Source: Phanerodontia chrysosporium
Lineage: Eukaryota; Basidiomycota; Agaricomycetes; Polyporales; Phanerochaetaceae
NCBI GenBank assembly: GCA_001910725.1
Contig: MJGA01000008.1
Coordinates: forward strand, 992,001 to 1,056,000
Length of the DNA stretch: 64,000 nt
Reading direction: 5' to 3'
Shown: positions 1-10,318 of the stretch, in pieces
How positions within the stretch are numbered: position 1 is the first letter of the stretch
Layout: every line of letters begins with the position of its first letter
The notes under the pieces: generated by a model
The model's input: the letters and a program-made list of their open reading frames with translations, nothing else
The model's database searches: none
Told to the model about the DNA's origin: nothing
Program-made: the position numbers and the translations under genes

Positions 1-862
1 GTACTGCTTCATGACCGGCTTCATGTGCGTCCCTTGACTCATGCTCTGCTACCCTCTTATCTGACCCGCTCTCGTCCCCAGCGATTCGGTCTGTTTCTCA
101 GCGATCTTCGTATGGTGTGCGTTCCAGACCGGAAACACCGTCCAGGTATGTGCGATCTAGCAGTTCCCCTGGCTTCCTCTCACACCAGCTCCAGCTTGCC
201 CTCGCGCTTGCCCGCCTCTTCCAGGGCCCTCCTGGCGAGCGTGACACCTCCTTCCACCTTGCTGATAAGCAAGCCCTCACGTCTGTCCTTACGTTCATCT
301 TCGGTGCCTTCCTCGGCCGCATCGGCGACCGCATGGGGGCCAAGACCCGCGCCTGGCTCTTCCTCGGGACCTTCATCCAGACACTCTTCACCATGGCCGC
401 CGCCATCGCCATCTGGAAGAGCGGAGAGCCGAGCTTTGCAGATGAGCGGTCGAACCCTGCGTGGCGCAATGCGCTTTCGTTCGTCACTATCGGCTTCATG
501 AGCGCGAGCATGGGTCTTCAGGGCATCATGGGCAAGCGCGTGAATACTCAGTTCGCGACGACCAGTGCGTATATACGGCCTGCGGTCTGCTTGTCCCCGA
601 CTGACCGCCGTTTGTAGTTGTGCTTACCACCGTATGGTGCGAGCTCATGGCGGACCCGAAGCTCTTCCAGCTCCGCCGTGTCGTGACTCGCGACCACAAG
701 GTCATTGGTATCGTGGCGCTCTTTATCGGCGGTTTTGCTGGACGCGCCATCCTCGACAGGATTGGATCCGCCGGTGCCCTCGGTGTTGGCACCGGAATCC
801 GATTCCTCATCTCTGTGTGGTGGTTCTTCGTCCCAGGGAAGCAGACTCCGACCAAGAAGTAG
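1..862 (+). CDS. DUF1275 (YoaK-family) membrane protein, 5' partial
   Basis: The last 235 residues of a multi-pass membrane protein. The start lies upstream of the window. Exons read as 1-24, 82-145, 189-564 and 618-862, with phases that join cleanly; stop at 860-862. Visible family marks are the CFMTGFIDSV segment, the FQTGNTVQ motif typical of DUF1275, and several hydrophobic helices (for example LTFIFGAFLGRIGD and VIGIVALFIGGFAGR). DUF1275 proteins are small integral membrane proteins found in bacteria and fungi. Their transported substrate or role is not established, so no function is claimed. Frame is intact over the visible part. Confidence 0.85.
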
Positions 863-1797
863 AGGGCCTGACGCCCCTATATACTGCGTCTGCTTGACCT
901 GACTCATTTCGCTGCTCGTAGTAGTGGAGGGCTGGGGACGTCATGGAGGAGGGGAGTATCCTGAACGTTCGTTGTGACCCGCAAGATGATACCAGGCAAT
1001 AGAGCAGCCACTAGACACAAGACATTCACGTTCATTCATCCTTCTTCTTCGAGATTTCTGTGCTCTCCTGTCGTAATAGTTGTAATCGAATTTGTTGTTT
1101 TTGGATGGATATTGTGCACTCGATGACTGCTCGAACCAAAGCTTCGCAATGCTGGAACGTTTGGGCGCCGACGCTCACTCTGAATCGCGTGTGGGAAGAG
1201 CGCACGTGACTGATGCGAAGGAGTATAAAATTCTCGCAGCATGCGCTTTCTTTCCTCACTCATTTCTGGACTCGCACTATTGTCCCCCTGCTGATTCTCA
1301 TCTCTTCTCGCAGGAGTCTACCGCAAGTCCAAGAGCAATCTTGGATGCCTCAGCTGGAGCGCGTGCCATCCATTTTCTGGAGGTCGTTCGACATGGCATC
1401 GTGTTCCTTACCAGAGGTATTACATACTGTCGTATACTGTCTCATGCTCTCCAATACACATTTTTGCCGTGCAAGTACCATTCGCTGTTTGTCTGCGCGA
1501 TTTATTCGTGTTTTCAGGTAGTCCTAAGCCGTCAAAGCGTTGTATGTGCGGATTGGTCTTGGGAGGTATTCGTAGGTGGTCTGTCCTTGATAGGTGGTCT
1601 TCGACGTGGTGGCACTCTTCACAGTTTTCGATGGGATGTTGGGCAACGTCATCGTCATCGCGCTCGTCACCTAGCTTCGATTTCCTCCACAGCTACGTCA
1701 GGGTATTTCGATCGGCTTATAACCACAGCGCGTCGCGAGTTGGACTTGCTCTCACAAATCCGCCACAGTTTATTCGTCCACCAGCACCCTCACGACA
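863..1797. other. Intergenic region without a supported gene
   Basis: No ORF here has a recognisable product. A TATAAAA string lies at 1224-1230, far from the caleosin start. An ATG at 1240 opens a short signal-peptide-like stretch that stops after 17 codons. I see no convincing continuation by splicing. Confidence 0.5.
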
Positions 1798-2721
1798 ATG
1801 TCCAAAAGCAAGTACAATGGGTCTGGAATGCCTGATGGTGCGTCGAACCGTAGTGGGTGTCGTGCTAGTGCTAACAGAAGAATGCAGGGAGCGCGGATAT
1901 TGTCGTCAGCTTAGACACCGTGTCGGTGACCGAGCAACGCAAGCCGTGGACGGACTGGACCAACATCAAGCAGGCTGGTATTCCGCGGGCGAATCTTGCT
2001 ATCACCAACGTCTCATCTGATGGTGCCACGGAGCCCCAGGGATACACCTCGGAGCACGCCCACGAAACCGTAGGCCTCCTATAACCTCTTTCCCGATGTC
2101 GATGGGTTGTCTGACATGCTGGGCCTCAGGTCCTCCAACAACACGTCGACTTCTTCGACCTGAACCGGGACGGCGTAATCAACCCGTACGAAACCTACAT
2201 AGGCTTTCGGCTGCTGCAGTGGGGCATCCTGCTCTCGCTGTTTGCGACGTGCGTCATCCACGGCGGGTTCTCGTGGTTCTCGTTGCCCCCGGGGCACTGG
2301 CTGCCGACCCGCTCTTCCGCATCTACGTCGGGAGCATCAACGGCGCGAAGCACGGCAGCGATACAGGCACGTACGATCACGAAGGCCGGTTCCGCGCCCA
2401 GCAGTTTGCCGATTTCTTCGCGAAATACGGGAAGCAGCAGGCGGACGGCAGCTGGGGCATCACGTACTCTCAGGCGTTGAAGGGCGTCCGTGGACAGAGA
2501 TGTGTCATGGACCCGTTTGGATGGTTTGCAGAGTTCTTCGAATGTAAGTGCCCGCCCGTCCTTGAACCAATCTAAGGTCTCACCAAGAGGTTATCACAGG
2601 GACGGCGACGTGGCTCACCATCTGGCCCGAGGATGGCATCATGCGTATGGAAGACGTCCGCGGTGTGTATGATGGGAGCTATTTCTTCAAGACCGCGGGC
2701 GACAGAAGGCAGAAGTACTAG
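1798..2721 (+). CDS. Caleosin-type peroxygenase, with one missing base
   Basis: Exons 1798-1837, 1888-2069, 2130-2543 and 2600-2721, about 252 residues. Caleosins are calcium- and haem-binding peroxygenases of lipid droplets or ER. The sequence shows one EF-hand loop (DLNRDGVINPYE), a hydrophobic segment after it (GILLSLFATCVIHGGFSWF), then the conserved block LFRIYV..I..AKHGSDTGTYD and the C-terminal DPFGWFAEFFEW. Histidines in HVDFFD and KHGSDTG fit the haem-ligand positions known in the family. Exon 3 starts in one frame but, after WLP at 2298-2305, the conserved PLFRIYV continues in the next frame. One base is missing near 2304-2306 (expected CCNGAC, found CCGAC). No GT-AG intron can absorb this. 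It is probably an assembly deletion; otherwise the gene is recently broken. Confidence 0.85.
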
Positions 2722-2942
2722 AAGGGTGATTTGATGCTTATCATCTGAGCGTAAGAGGCTCACTCGAAGTTGTTCCACCCTGAGCTCCCGCCGCTCGCTC
2801 GTCACGGTATCTTACATGTAGAATTCTTCCCTGTAATTCATAGATGTGTATACGGTATATTCGCGTAGAACGTGTTTGTATAATCTGTAATTCATGTAAC
2901 CCTGCGTACTGTGGGAACAAAGGACCTTCTTAGCTCTCTGGC

Positions 2943-3958
2943 CTAACCTAGTAACAGTCCACCATCCACGACAGACACTACGAGGAATTGCACTGTAAGC
3001 CGACGTCCAAGACTGCGTGTAGAAGTACTTACGAGTCCCCGTGGTATACTTCGCTCGGGCGTGATACAGGTACGCCTCAGCAATGTCCTCTGTTGTGCCA
3101 ATGAAGTTCGTTAACAGCTTGTCAGCGCGCTTCTGCAGAGCAGCATCGCGCTCTGGGTTCGAAGTCTCATGAGTGGACTTCACAAATCCTGAGATGTCTT
3201 CAGAGTGAGAACGCGACAGACTAAATAGATAAGGATGTATTGACCTGGAACGACTGCATTGACTCGTACGCCCTTTGGCGCAAGGTCAATAGCTAAGCCT
3301 TTAGTGAGAGCGTTCACGGCGGCGTTGAGGGCGCTGCCGACCTGGAAATTATCTGACTAAGAGGCATGCTCATAAGAATGGACAAATCGCGGCTCACCGC
3401 AGTCGACGCCTCAGGCTTCAGACTAAGCGTTCCAGAGCTAACGGTATAGGACCCGCCGGGCTTTACGATATCATAATTGGCGATCGCCTTCGCAACGATG
3501 ACTTGCCCCCAGAACTTGACCCCGACGAGCTCCTTCGCGTTAGCAATCTCGAGTGCGCCGATCGGACCGCGGATCCTGGCGTCGACCGCCGTGTAAACAA
3601 TGTGGTCGATCGGAGCGAGCTGACGCAGCACAGCCGTTATCGCGGCCTCGTCGCGAGCATCGGACGTGGTGCCCCCGATAGTCAGAGACGGGTCGGGGTA
3701 TTCTTCCTTCAGAAGCGCCACGGCCTTTTCGACATTCGCGGCGGTGTATCCGATGATATGAACGTGCGCGCCGAATGACAGAAAAGCCTCCGCAACGCCC
3801 AGACCGATCCTATGTATGACAGAGCGCGCATGACATTGTGAATCTACAGTCCTTCGGGTTGGATTCGAGTGGACGTACCCCCTGCTGCCTCCAATAATCA
3901 CGACCTTGTGGCCGAGCAGCCTGTCCTTAAAGTTCGGACCTGGAGACATAGCTTCCAC
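2943..3958 (-). CDS. Atypical short-chain dehydrogenase/reductase (SDR)
   Basis: Five exons on the minus strand: 3958-3879, 3809-3398, 3341-3245, 3188-3033 and 2992-2943, giving 264 residues in intact frame. The Rossmann glycine motif GGSRGIGLG sits near residue 25, followed by the SDR pattern VVPGFV and the C-terminal VDGGLLLG. Unusually, the catalytic YxxxK is absent: where it should lie the sequence reads STAVGSALNAAV. NAD(P) binding is therefore likely, but classical Tyr-Lys catalysis is not. The gene converges on the caleosin with 221 bp between stops. Function unknown beyond the fold. Confidence 0.8.
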
Positions 3959-4868
3959 GGAAGACGCATTCTCGACATATCGCAGTCTTATATGCGTTTA
4001 CCGTGTGAGATGACGACTGCTACGGAGCCTATTGCGTGTGAGGGTGTGCACTACAGCAGTCGACCCAGCAGTCAGCAGGTGCAATCGACGCTATCGAGCG
4101 CAATATCTGACATGTGTGCCTGTGAGATATGTTGGGCTGAGACGCACTTCTGAGCTCACCGTGCGTGCGATGGTTTGGTTCTAGTCGACAGCGTGAGCTC
4201 GAGCCGGATGAGGGGTGGGACCAGGAAGCCTTGACATCATCCGCAACTCGTACTGAGCGTCTACCAACCTTCAAGTCGCTAGAGGTTGCTAGAGGTTACC
4301 AGAGGTTACCAGAGTCGCCTGCAAAGGTCTGCCAGCATTGCTGCAGCGGTCATCGCGTTCCATGCTTTGTAAGTGATTTTACCACAGCCTCTGTAGTCGG
4401 AAGGCTCGGGACGCTCGACAATACTCCGGACGCCAGGGCGCGCTTTATCTTGTGCTACTGTCTCACTTCAAACATCAATGTATACCAGGGCCGCTCTTCT
4501 CCTCTGCATACTGCTTAGCGATCTCATTGCATGACGGCCATCCACTGCCTGACGCCATGTTGTTCGTCCTCTCCGTCGAGCCTCCTCGAGCCGCCTGTCG
4601 GATGGACTCCGAACCGTAAAAGGTTTTGCCGGGCCAATTTTGCTTCCAACAACGGCATAGGCATTCTACCAGTTCGATAATCGTTCTCTATCCTTCTCGA
4701 ATTGGCACAACTCTCCCTCGACCGTATTGTCAGACGCATGACCACCTTGACTAATGTGGCTCGAGCGAGCCTTCAAAGGGCGGGCCAGTCGAGTGCGGAC
4801 TGCTCCTCAACTTCTCCTCGCACTTTTCACACACTCTCCCGTGAAGCAACTCTCCCATACATTCAAAC
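3959..4868. promoter_or_regulatory. Shared divergent promoter region of the SDR and WrbA-like genes
   Basis: About 900 bp between divergent start codons. No coding sequence is supported. It holds a short tandem repeat (4279-4314) and a GC-rich tract before the downstream gene. Confidence 0.45.
4279..4314. repeat. Short imperfect tandem repeat, about 10-bp unit
   Basis: Consecutive copies of a CTAGAGGTTG / CCAGAGGTTA type unit (about 3.6 copies) in the divergent promoter region. Could be a slippage product or a cluster of binding sites. Confidence 0.6.
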
Positions 4869-5689
4869 ATGCCCGCGAAGATCGCCATTGTCATTTACTC
4901 TATGTATGGCCATGTAGCTAAAAGTGCGTACCCGAAAGACTGGATGTTCTGTGCGGCTGCTGATGACGTTCTTTAGTGGCCGAGTCTGTCAAGGCTGGTA
5001 TTGAGGGTGCCGGCGGTGTCGCGACTATCTACCAGTAAGTACTTTTGCACCCCCCTCTACGTACGGGCGTACTCATTAGCCTGCTAGGGTCCCTGAGACT
5101 CTTCCTCAGGAGGTCCTCACCAAGATGCACGCACCCCCGAAGCCCGACTACCCCGTTATTACGCCCGATGAGCTTCCCCAGTTCGACGGTTTCGTGTTCG
5201 GTATCCCCACACGGTTCGGAAACTTCCCAGCCCAGTGGAAGGTATGTTCACCACCGTCGCGCCCTGTAGAAGGTGTCTAATGACATTCACAGGCATTCTG
5301 GGACGCCACTGGTCAACTCTGGGCCAAGGGCGCGCTCGCCGGCAAGTACGCTGCCGTCTTCATCTCGACTGCCACTCCCGGAGGTGGTCAGGGTGAGTGC
5401 TTCTTCCAGCTCTATGCAGTTCTTATCATGCTGAACGTACTCTACAGAGTCTACTGCGATGAACGCGATGTCGACCTTCGCGCATCACGGTATGATCTTC
5501 GTACCGCTCGGCTACAGCCACACCTTCCCTCAGCAGACCAACATGACTGAGGTGCACGGCGGCTCCGCATGGGGCGCTGGTACCTTCGCTGGCTCGGACG
5601 GCAGCCGCAACCCGAGCGAGCTCGAGTTGGAGATCGCAAGGCTCCAGGGCAAGATGTTCCAAGAGACTCTTGCCAAGGTGTCCTTCTAA
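4869..5689 (+). CDS. NAD(P)H:quinone oxidoreductase, WrbA/flavodoxin-like
   Basis: Exons 4869-4923, 4977-5034, 5088-5241, 5293-5392 and 5448-5689 give 202 residues, the usual WrbA size, with all phases matching. The FMN-binding start [12 protein letters not shown] is clear. [19 protein letters not shown], the [10 protein letters not shown] loop and the TMTxxHG-like part ([19 protein letters not shown]) are family hallmarks. The enzyme performs two-electron reduction of quinones with NAD(P)H and FMN. In wood-decay fungi this is thought to protect against lignin-derived benzoquinones. It has no signal peptide and is probably cytosolic or eisosome-associated as in yeast Pst2. Confidence 0.95.
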
Positions 5690-6261
5690 GCGTCCCTTCG
5701 ACATTGACCAAGGTATGTCAAGGTTCTATCCTCCATGAAGTCTTCCCACTCACCGTCGACTTCCTACCGGTACATCAGCAACCAACCAAGTCTGCATCCT
5801 CATGTATGGACAACTCACGTGTGCATTAGAACTAGAGGGTTTTCTGTGAATTATCCATAGTTAGTGTAATATAATCTTAGTGGTCTCTCCATCCTTGCCA
5901 CCTTGCGCTTCGAGGACACGCGACCAGACGCCATACAGACGCGTGCGTACCGCGTAAATGGGCGTCTACGTCACTTCGATCCATACCTGCATCTTCACCG
6001 CTTGCGCGTGCCTTTCGTGCCTACCTTCCGTCCTAGAATACTGCCAGACTCCTCCGCGTTCTGCCTGCGTGGGTTGCCGAAGTGATATCTAACCATTTCT
6101 ACTACATCCTAGTTGGCGATCTAGGACAGTCCGTCAACGTGAGTGGCGAATCACCTGCTATTTGTGCTTTTGCAGCCTCTTGACCGACTGCAGCACGCAC
6201 AAGCGTATTCACGAGCAACACTCTGAAAGGCAGAAGAGGCTGATTGAGTACTTGTATAGCT
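5690..6261. other. Intergenic region, 3' of WrbA-like gene and 5' of CSN3
   Basis: No supported gene. It should contain the terminator of the upstream gene and the promoter of the next; no clear TATA element was seen. Confidence 0.4.
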
Positions 6262-7978
6262 ATGGCACCGAACACCGCACAACAAGAACAGGCAGCTGCG
6301 CCCACACCAGCCCAGGAGCTGCCCAAGTCCCTAGATGACCTCTTGCAGTACTTGACAACGACCGCAGATGGTCCTGCAGCCGTGAATAACACACTGAAGA
6401 ACTTTGGTACGAAAGAGACACGCGATGCGCTGCTTGCGAGTAAACTTGGTAGTGGGCAAGACCCTTGGAGATATTGAGTCCAGAGACGAATACGCTAGGC
6501 TATCTCTATATTCTGTGAGCACCCTCGGATTTAGCTTATCTTGGAAAGCCTGAATAGATGGTATGCAGGGCAGCAAGGCTCAACATCGCAGGAACCCAGC
6601 CACAAATTCATCACGTCGAATCGTTCTGCAAGCGATTTACTCCTGAACACGCCCGTCTAGCTCCAGATCGCGGTATGTTCGCGCTTTGTTTGTCCTATCG
6701 GTCCTGTCCTCATTCCGTGCGACCAAGTTACCTTACTCGCAAAGGGTATCGTGAAAGCATCGGGAGAAAATGTACGCATATCACGTCCAGCTATTAGATA
6801 TAATGACCTGACCACTTGCAGCGCAAGCATGCTCTCGGACCTCTGCGAGACATCGTGCTCAGATATCCCCCGGATCGGACATACCTTACGAACATCCATC
6901 CAATCTTCGTGGAGGTAGATCTCCCAGACTCGCAGCTGCGTCAGAGATTTACGAAGTGCTGCAGGCCTGTGTCACAACGCGGCACTTTGCCCTTGCTTTG
7001 CCCGTACTGACTGTGCCAATCCTGACATTGACACGACCATATCCGATCTACACTACAACGACAATCTCATCTACCACTATGCCGGCGGTGTTATCCTGGC
7101 TGCTCTCAAGCGCTGGCGGGAAGCGGAGGAGTTCTTCGAGATCGTTGTAACGTCTCCCGCTCAGATACCAGCTGCGATCCAGTACGAAGCTCTGAAGAAG
7201 CTGACGCTAGTGCAGTTGATTCTATACGGCAAGGCAGGTATCATGCGATGCTAAGCACATCGACGATAACTGATAGCGTCGCACAGCCTATCCAACCACC
7301 AAAGTACACCAACAACCAGCTCATCCGGATGATCAAGAACTCGCCGTACAACACGCTCGGCAAAGCGTACCCTCAAAGAGTCGCTGCGCTGACGACCGTT
7401 GTGCAGAAGGATCTAGAGGCTTTCCGCATAGACCAGAACGTTGGCCTCGTGCAGCAGGTCATCGACCGCGCGCCGCGGTGGCTGATAAAGAAGCTCACGC
7501 TCACATACGTCACACTCGGCCTCGCGGACATTGGCAGAGAGGTCGGTCTGGACGTGGAGGAGGTCCGAGCGGTGGTGCTCAATATGGTGCGTGCCGCATA
7601 TGGCTACTGCATATGACTGGAAGTAACAGATTTTCTCGGATGACAGATTGAAGTGGGAGACATCAATGCGAGCATATCTGTCGACGGTAATGTTACATTC
7701 GCCGACTCGACCCCGCAGTTTAGCAAAGCGGACGTCGACGCGGCGCTAGCGCGCGCACAGGAGCAGAGCAAGCTGCTCCGCGACGTGGAGAGGGCCCTGA
7801 ACGCGAGCAAAGAGTATATCCAGAAGGTGCGTGTAGTGTATACGGCAAACCTGAGACGCATTGTTGAAATCTCGTGGTGCAGGCCCTCAAGCACAAGGAG
7901 GAAGCATGGGGCGGAGACGAGGAGATGTACAACACCCCGCCGTCCGGGGCGTGGGCTGAAGAATCTATGTATGCTTGA
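6262..7978 (+). CDS. CSN3: COP9 signalosome subunit 3, two missing bases
   Basis: Exons read as 6262-6514, 6569-6672, 6728-6771, 6822-6914, 6965-7233, 7287-7586, 7647-7826 and 7883-7978, about 446 residues. CSN3 is a PCI subunit of the complex that removes NEDD8 from cullins. Alignable blocks include NTLGYLYILAARL, LTNIHPIFVEACVTTRHF, YHYAGGVILAALKRW and the winged-helix part VGLVQQVIDRAPRWLIKKLT to VGDINASISV, ending in EEMYNTPP. Frame breaks: near 6462-6465 (CCC where CCCC is needed before LEILSPETNTL) and at 7022-7023 (before DIDTTISDL). Each needs one added base. The 7234-7286 intron has a GC donor (AAG|GCAGGT) with CACAG acceptor. An alternative for the first break is a 48-nt intron 6439-6486, which would lose conserved residues. 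Confidence 0.85.
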
Positions 7979-10318
7979 TGACTGCTACGTATATGCTATC
8001 GAGACGAAAACCTGTACACTGTCATTCTGGATTGTATCACTTCATATTGACGTTAGATTGTAAGCTGGGCCTATCTTAAGACGTGAGTCCGCCAGTCTCA
8101 GAAGACATATTCAGCAAAAGTGGACATTCATGCCAATTTTCTGATGACAACGCTGACAGATACTGCAGAGGAAGTACGGCAGGTTCTGTACTAGAATCGA
8201 TTCCAACCTGCGGTGGTGCTAATGGACGACTGCACGCGCTGCTGAAACTCGACACCTCAGTTCCGTGTATAGCCACAGAGTGTTCTGGTAAAACATCACG
8301 CGAACTGACGGCTCGAGCGACATTATGAGACGACCCGTGAGTGAGGAGCATGAAACTCCCAACACCAGCCATTCTTGCGCGCATATCATGCCCATTTCAT
8401 CAGTCATACCGCTCCTCGCTCATATGTGGCGTGATGTCGACATCGTTGCAGATTGGAAAGTGGCCCAGTACTCACGGACTACTCAAGGTTACGCCACGGC
8501 GGCAGAGACCAAGCGCCACTTCCCCGGCATCCCCAGCATACCAACGTGTTCTTCGGGGTTCCTGATGCTCGGGCTGAGTCTGCGGCTCTGCGTGTACCAC
8601 GATAAGGGCATCATCTTACTCAGCAACATGTTTTGCGCGGTCATGTCCAGCCAAGGTCGCGAATCGACGGGACTTTAGCCGTCAGCTGGGGTCACACAAG
8701 CCTCCGCTCGGCAAATACCTGCGATCGACCTCCTGTCCCGCGACGCCCATATGAATGCTCCGAGGCGGCGCGTGCTGCAGCCGACCGCCCCTCTTCTGCT
8801 CCGTGGGCCGTGAGAACCGCGCACCGAGGGGCGAAAGTCTGAGATCTGAAGAGTCGGGCTCAGGACGCGGTCGCGGCCGCGACTGCAGGAGCACATATGC
8901 GAGTCGGCGCGCCGTGAGCTGAAACGGCACGGTGCACGGCAGCCCGAGAGCGTGTGCAAGCCACGGTTTCATGGCGGAAGACGGCCTCCTCGGAACATGC
9001 GCGTGCGAAGCAGCTCTGAATGACGGAGGCGGTACCGAGGTGGAGTGCGTATACTGTTGACGAGCGGAGAATATTGAGATATCACCACGCGTGGCCGATA
9101 AGTCGCAAATGTGGAGCGTTGTGCAAGGGGAAAGGACCTGACAGAGGGTGCTGTTACGGCAGTGTGCTGGTGTAGTGGCATTGAATGTAGACATGAGGTT
9201 GGTCGTGCAAGTGCGATAGACAATCTGGCAAACCCACTGGCTGCTGGTGGAACAGTCCATTGCAGTAAAAGAATAAACCAGACATCAGGATGACGTCTGC
9301 ATATGCAGCTCCTGCCGAGGTTCAATCAGACAGTATGCAGTCCGTGAGGCGTGAGGCCTCGCAACCAGGAACCTGATGCTCCAACGGGAGATATGGCGGC
9401 ACGCAGAAGCTGCAATGGTTTGTGAGCGAATGGCTGCCTGTGGACCAAAGAATGCAATGAGGAGGACGAGCACGGTATATTGGGAGCAGGAGAAAGAAAC
9501 AAGACCGCGGCAAAGCGAGTGGATGCATGACATACCGAGAAAGGGAAGATGGGCGCTTGGATGTAGCGTGCCGGGACGCGCTTTGGATGGCCTCCCATCT
9601 CGACTCTCGCCTCCGCTAGTTTACAGGAGTTTCCACTCCTTTTCAAAATACATAATATCGACAGTCCTTTTGCCGACGCTCCCTCTTCGTGTCCTCCCTC
9701 GCAGTCGCCCCTGTCCCTGCAACAAGTGCCCTGCCGACGCGAGCCGTCCGTGCTGTCCCCGGGCGGGATTTCACACCAGCCCTCGTGGAATGACCTTTGG
9801 CCGGTCGTTTCGAGTACCAGACACGCCGCCCTCCCTGTCCTGACCCATCCTTGCACATGCTCATTCTTCTAGGAAATAACAAACCCGGTCTCGGCACGAA
9901 TTTCACGCCTCAAGACCGCGACCACTCTCTTCATGACCACCCCTGCCACATTTGACTCTGTACGTGTCCGTCGCAGCCTATATGCATCTCTCTTCTCGTT
10001 CCCCCGTGTAGCAGTCCTCGCGGTTGAACCATCGCCATGAAACCCGGATCGGCACGAAATGACCTGCGGTGTGCTAACGCCTTCCCGCAGGGTTTCTGTC
10101 CTGGGCGATTATTGCAGGGACCGAACAAATCCGCGTGTTGTTTGCCGACGTCGACTTTAGACTTTGAGGCTGTTCAAACGGGTGCGCATGGACGGGCTAC
10201 GGGAAGGTACGAAGCTCGATCCCGCTTGCCTCTCTCCAAACGCGTTGACCGTCGTGATGCTTCTCCTATCTTCTCCAGGCATCATTCACCATGGTCTTCC
10301 ATTGCTCTTGCTATTTAC
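7979..10318. other. Long intergenic region without a supported gene
   Basis: About 2.3 kb. Several 80-190 codon ORFs occur on both strands but none has recognisable domains, normal composition or consistent splice sites. The last 300 bp probably carry the promoter and leader of the mucin-like gene, including a possible leader intron 10207-10279. Confidence 0.45.

Noticed and set aside
1240..1293. Short signal-peptide-like ORF (MRFLSSLISGLALLSPC)
   Set aside because: Stops after 17 codons, starts only 10 bp after the TATA-like element, and no splice or single-base correction gave a convincing mature protein.
4279..4314. CRISPR-like array
   Set aside because: Unit is about 10 bp, contiguous, without spacers, and the genome is eukaryotic.
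8682..9325. Overlapping 118-192 codon minus-strand ORFs
   Set aside because: Arg/Pro/Ser-rich shadows in several frames at once, no domain, no plausible intron pattern.
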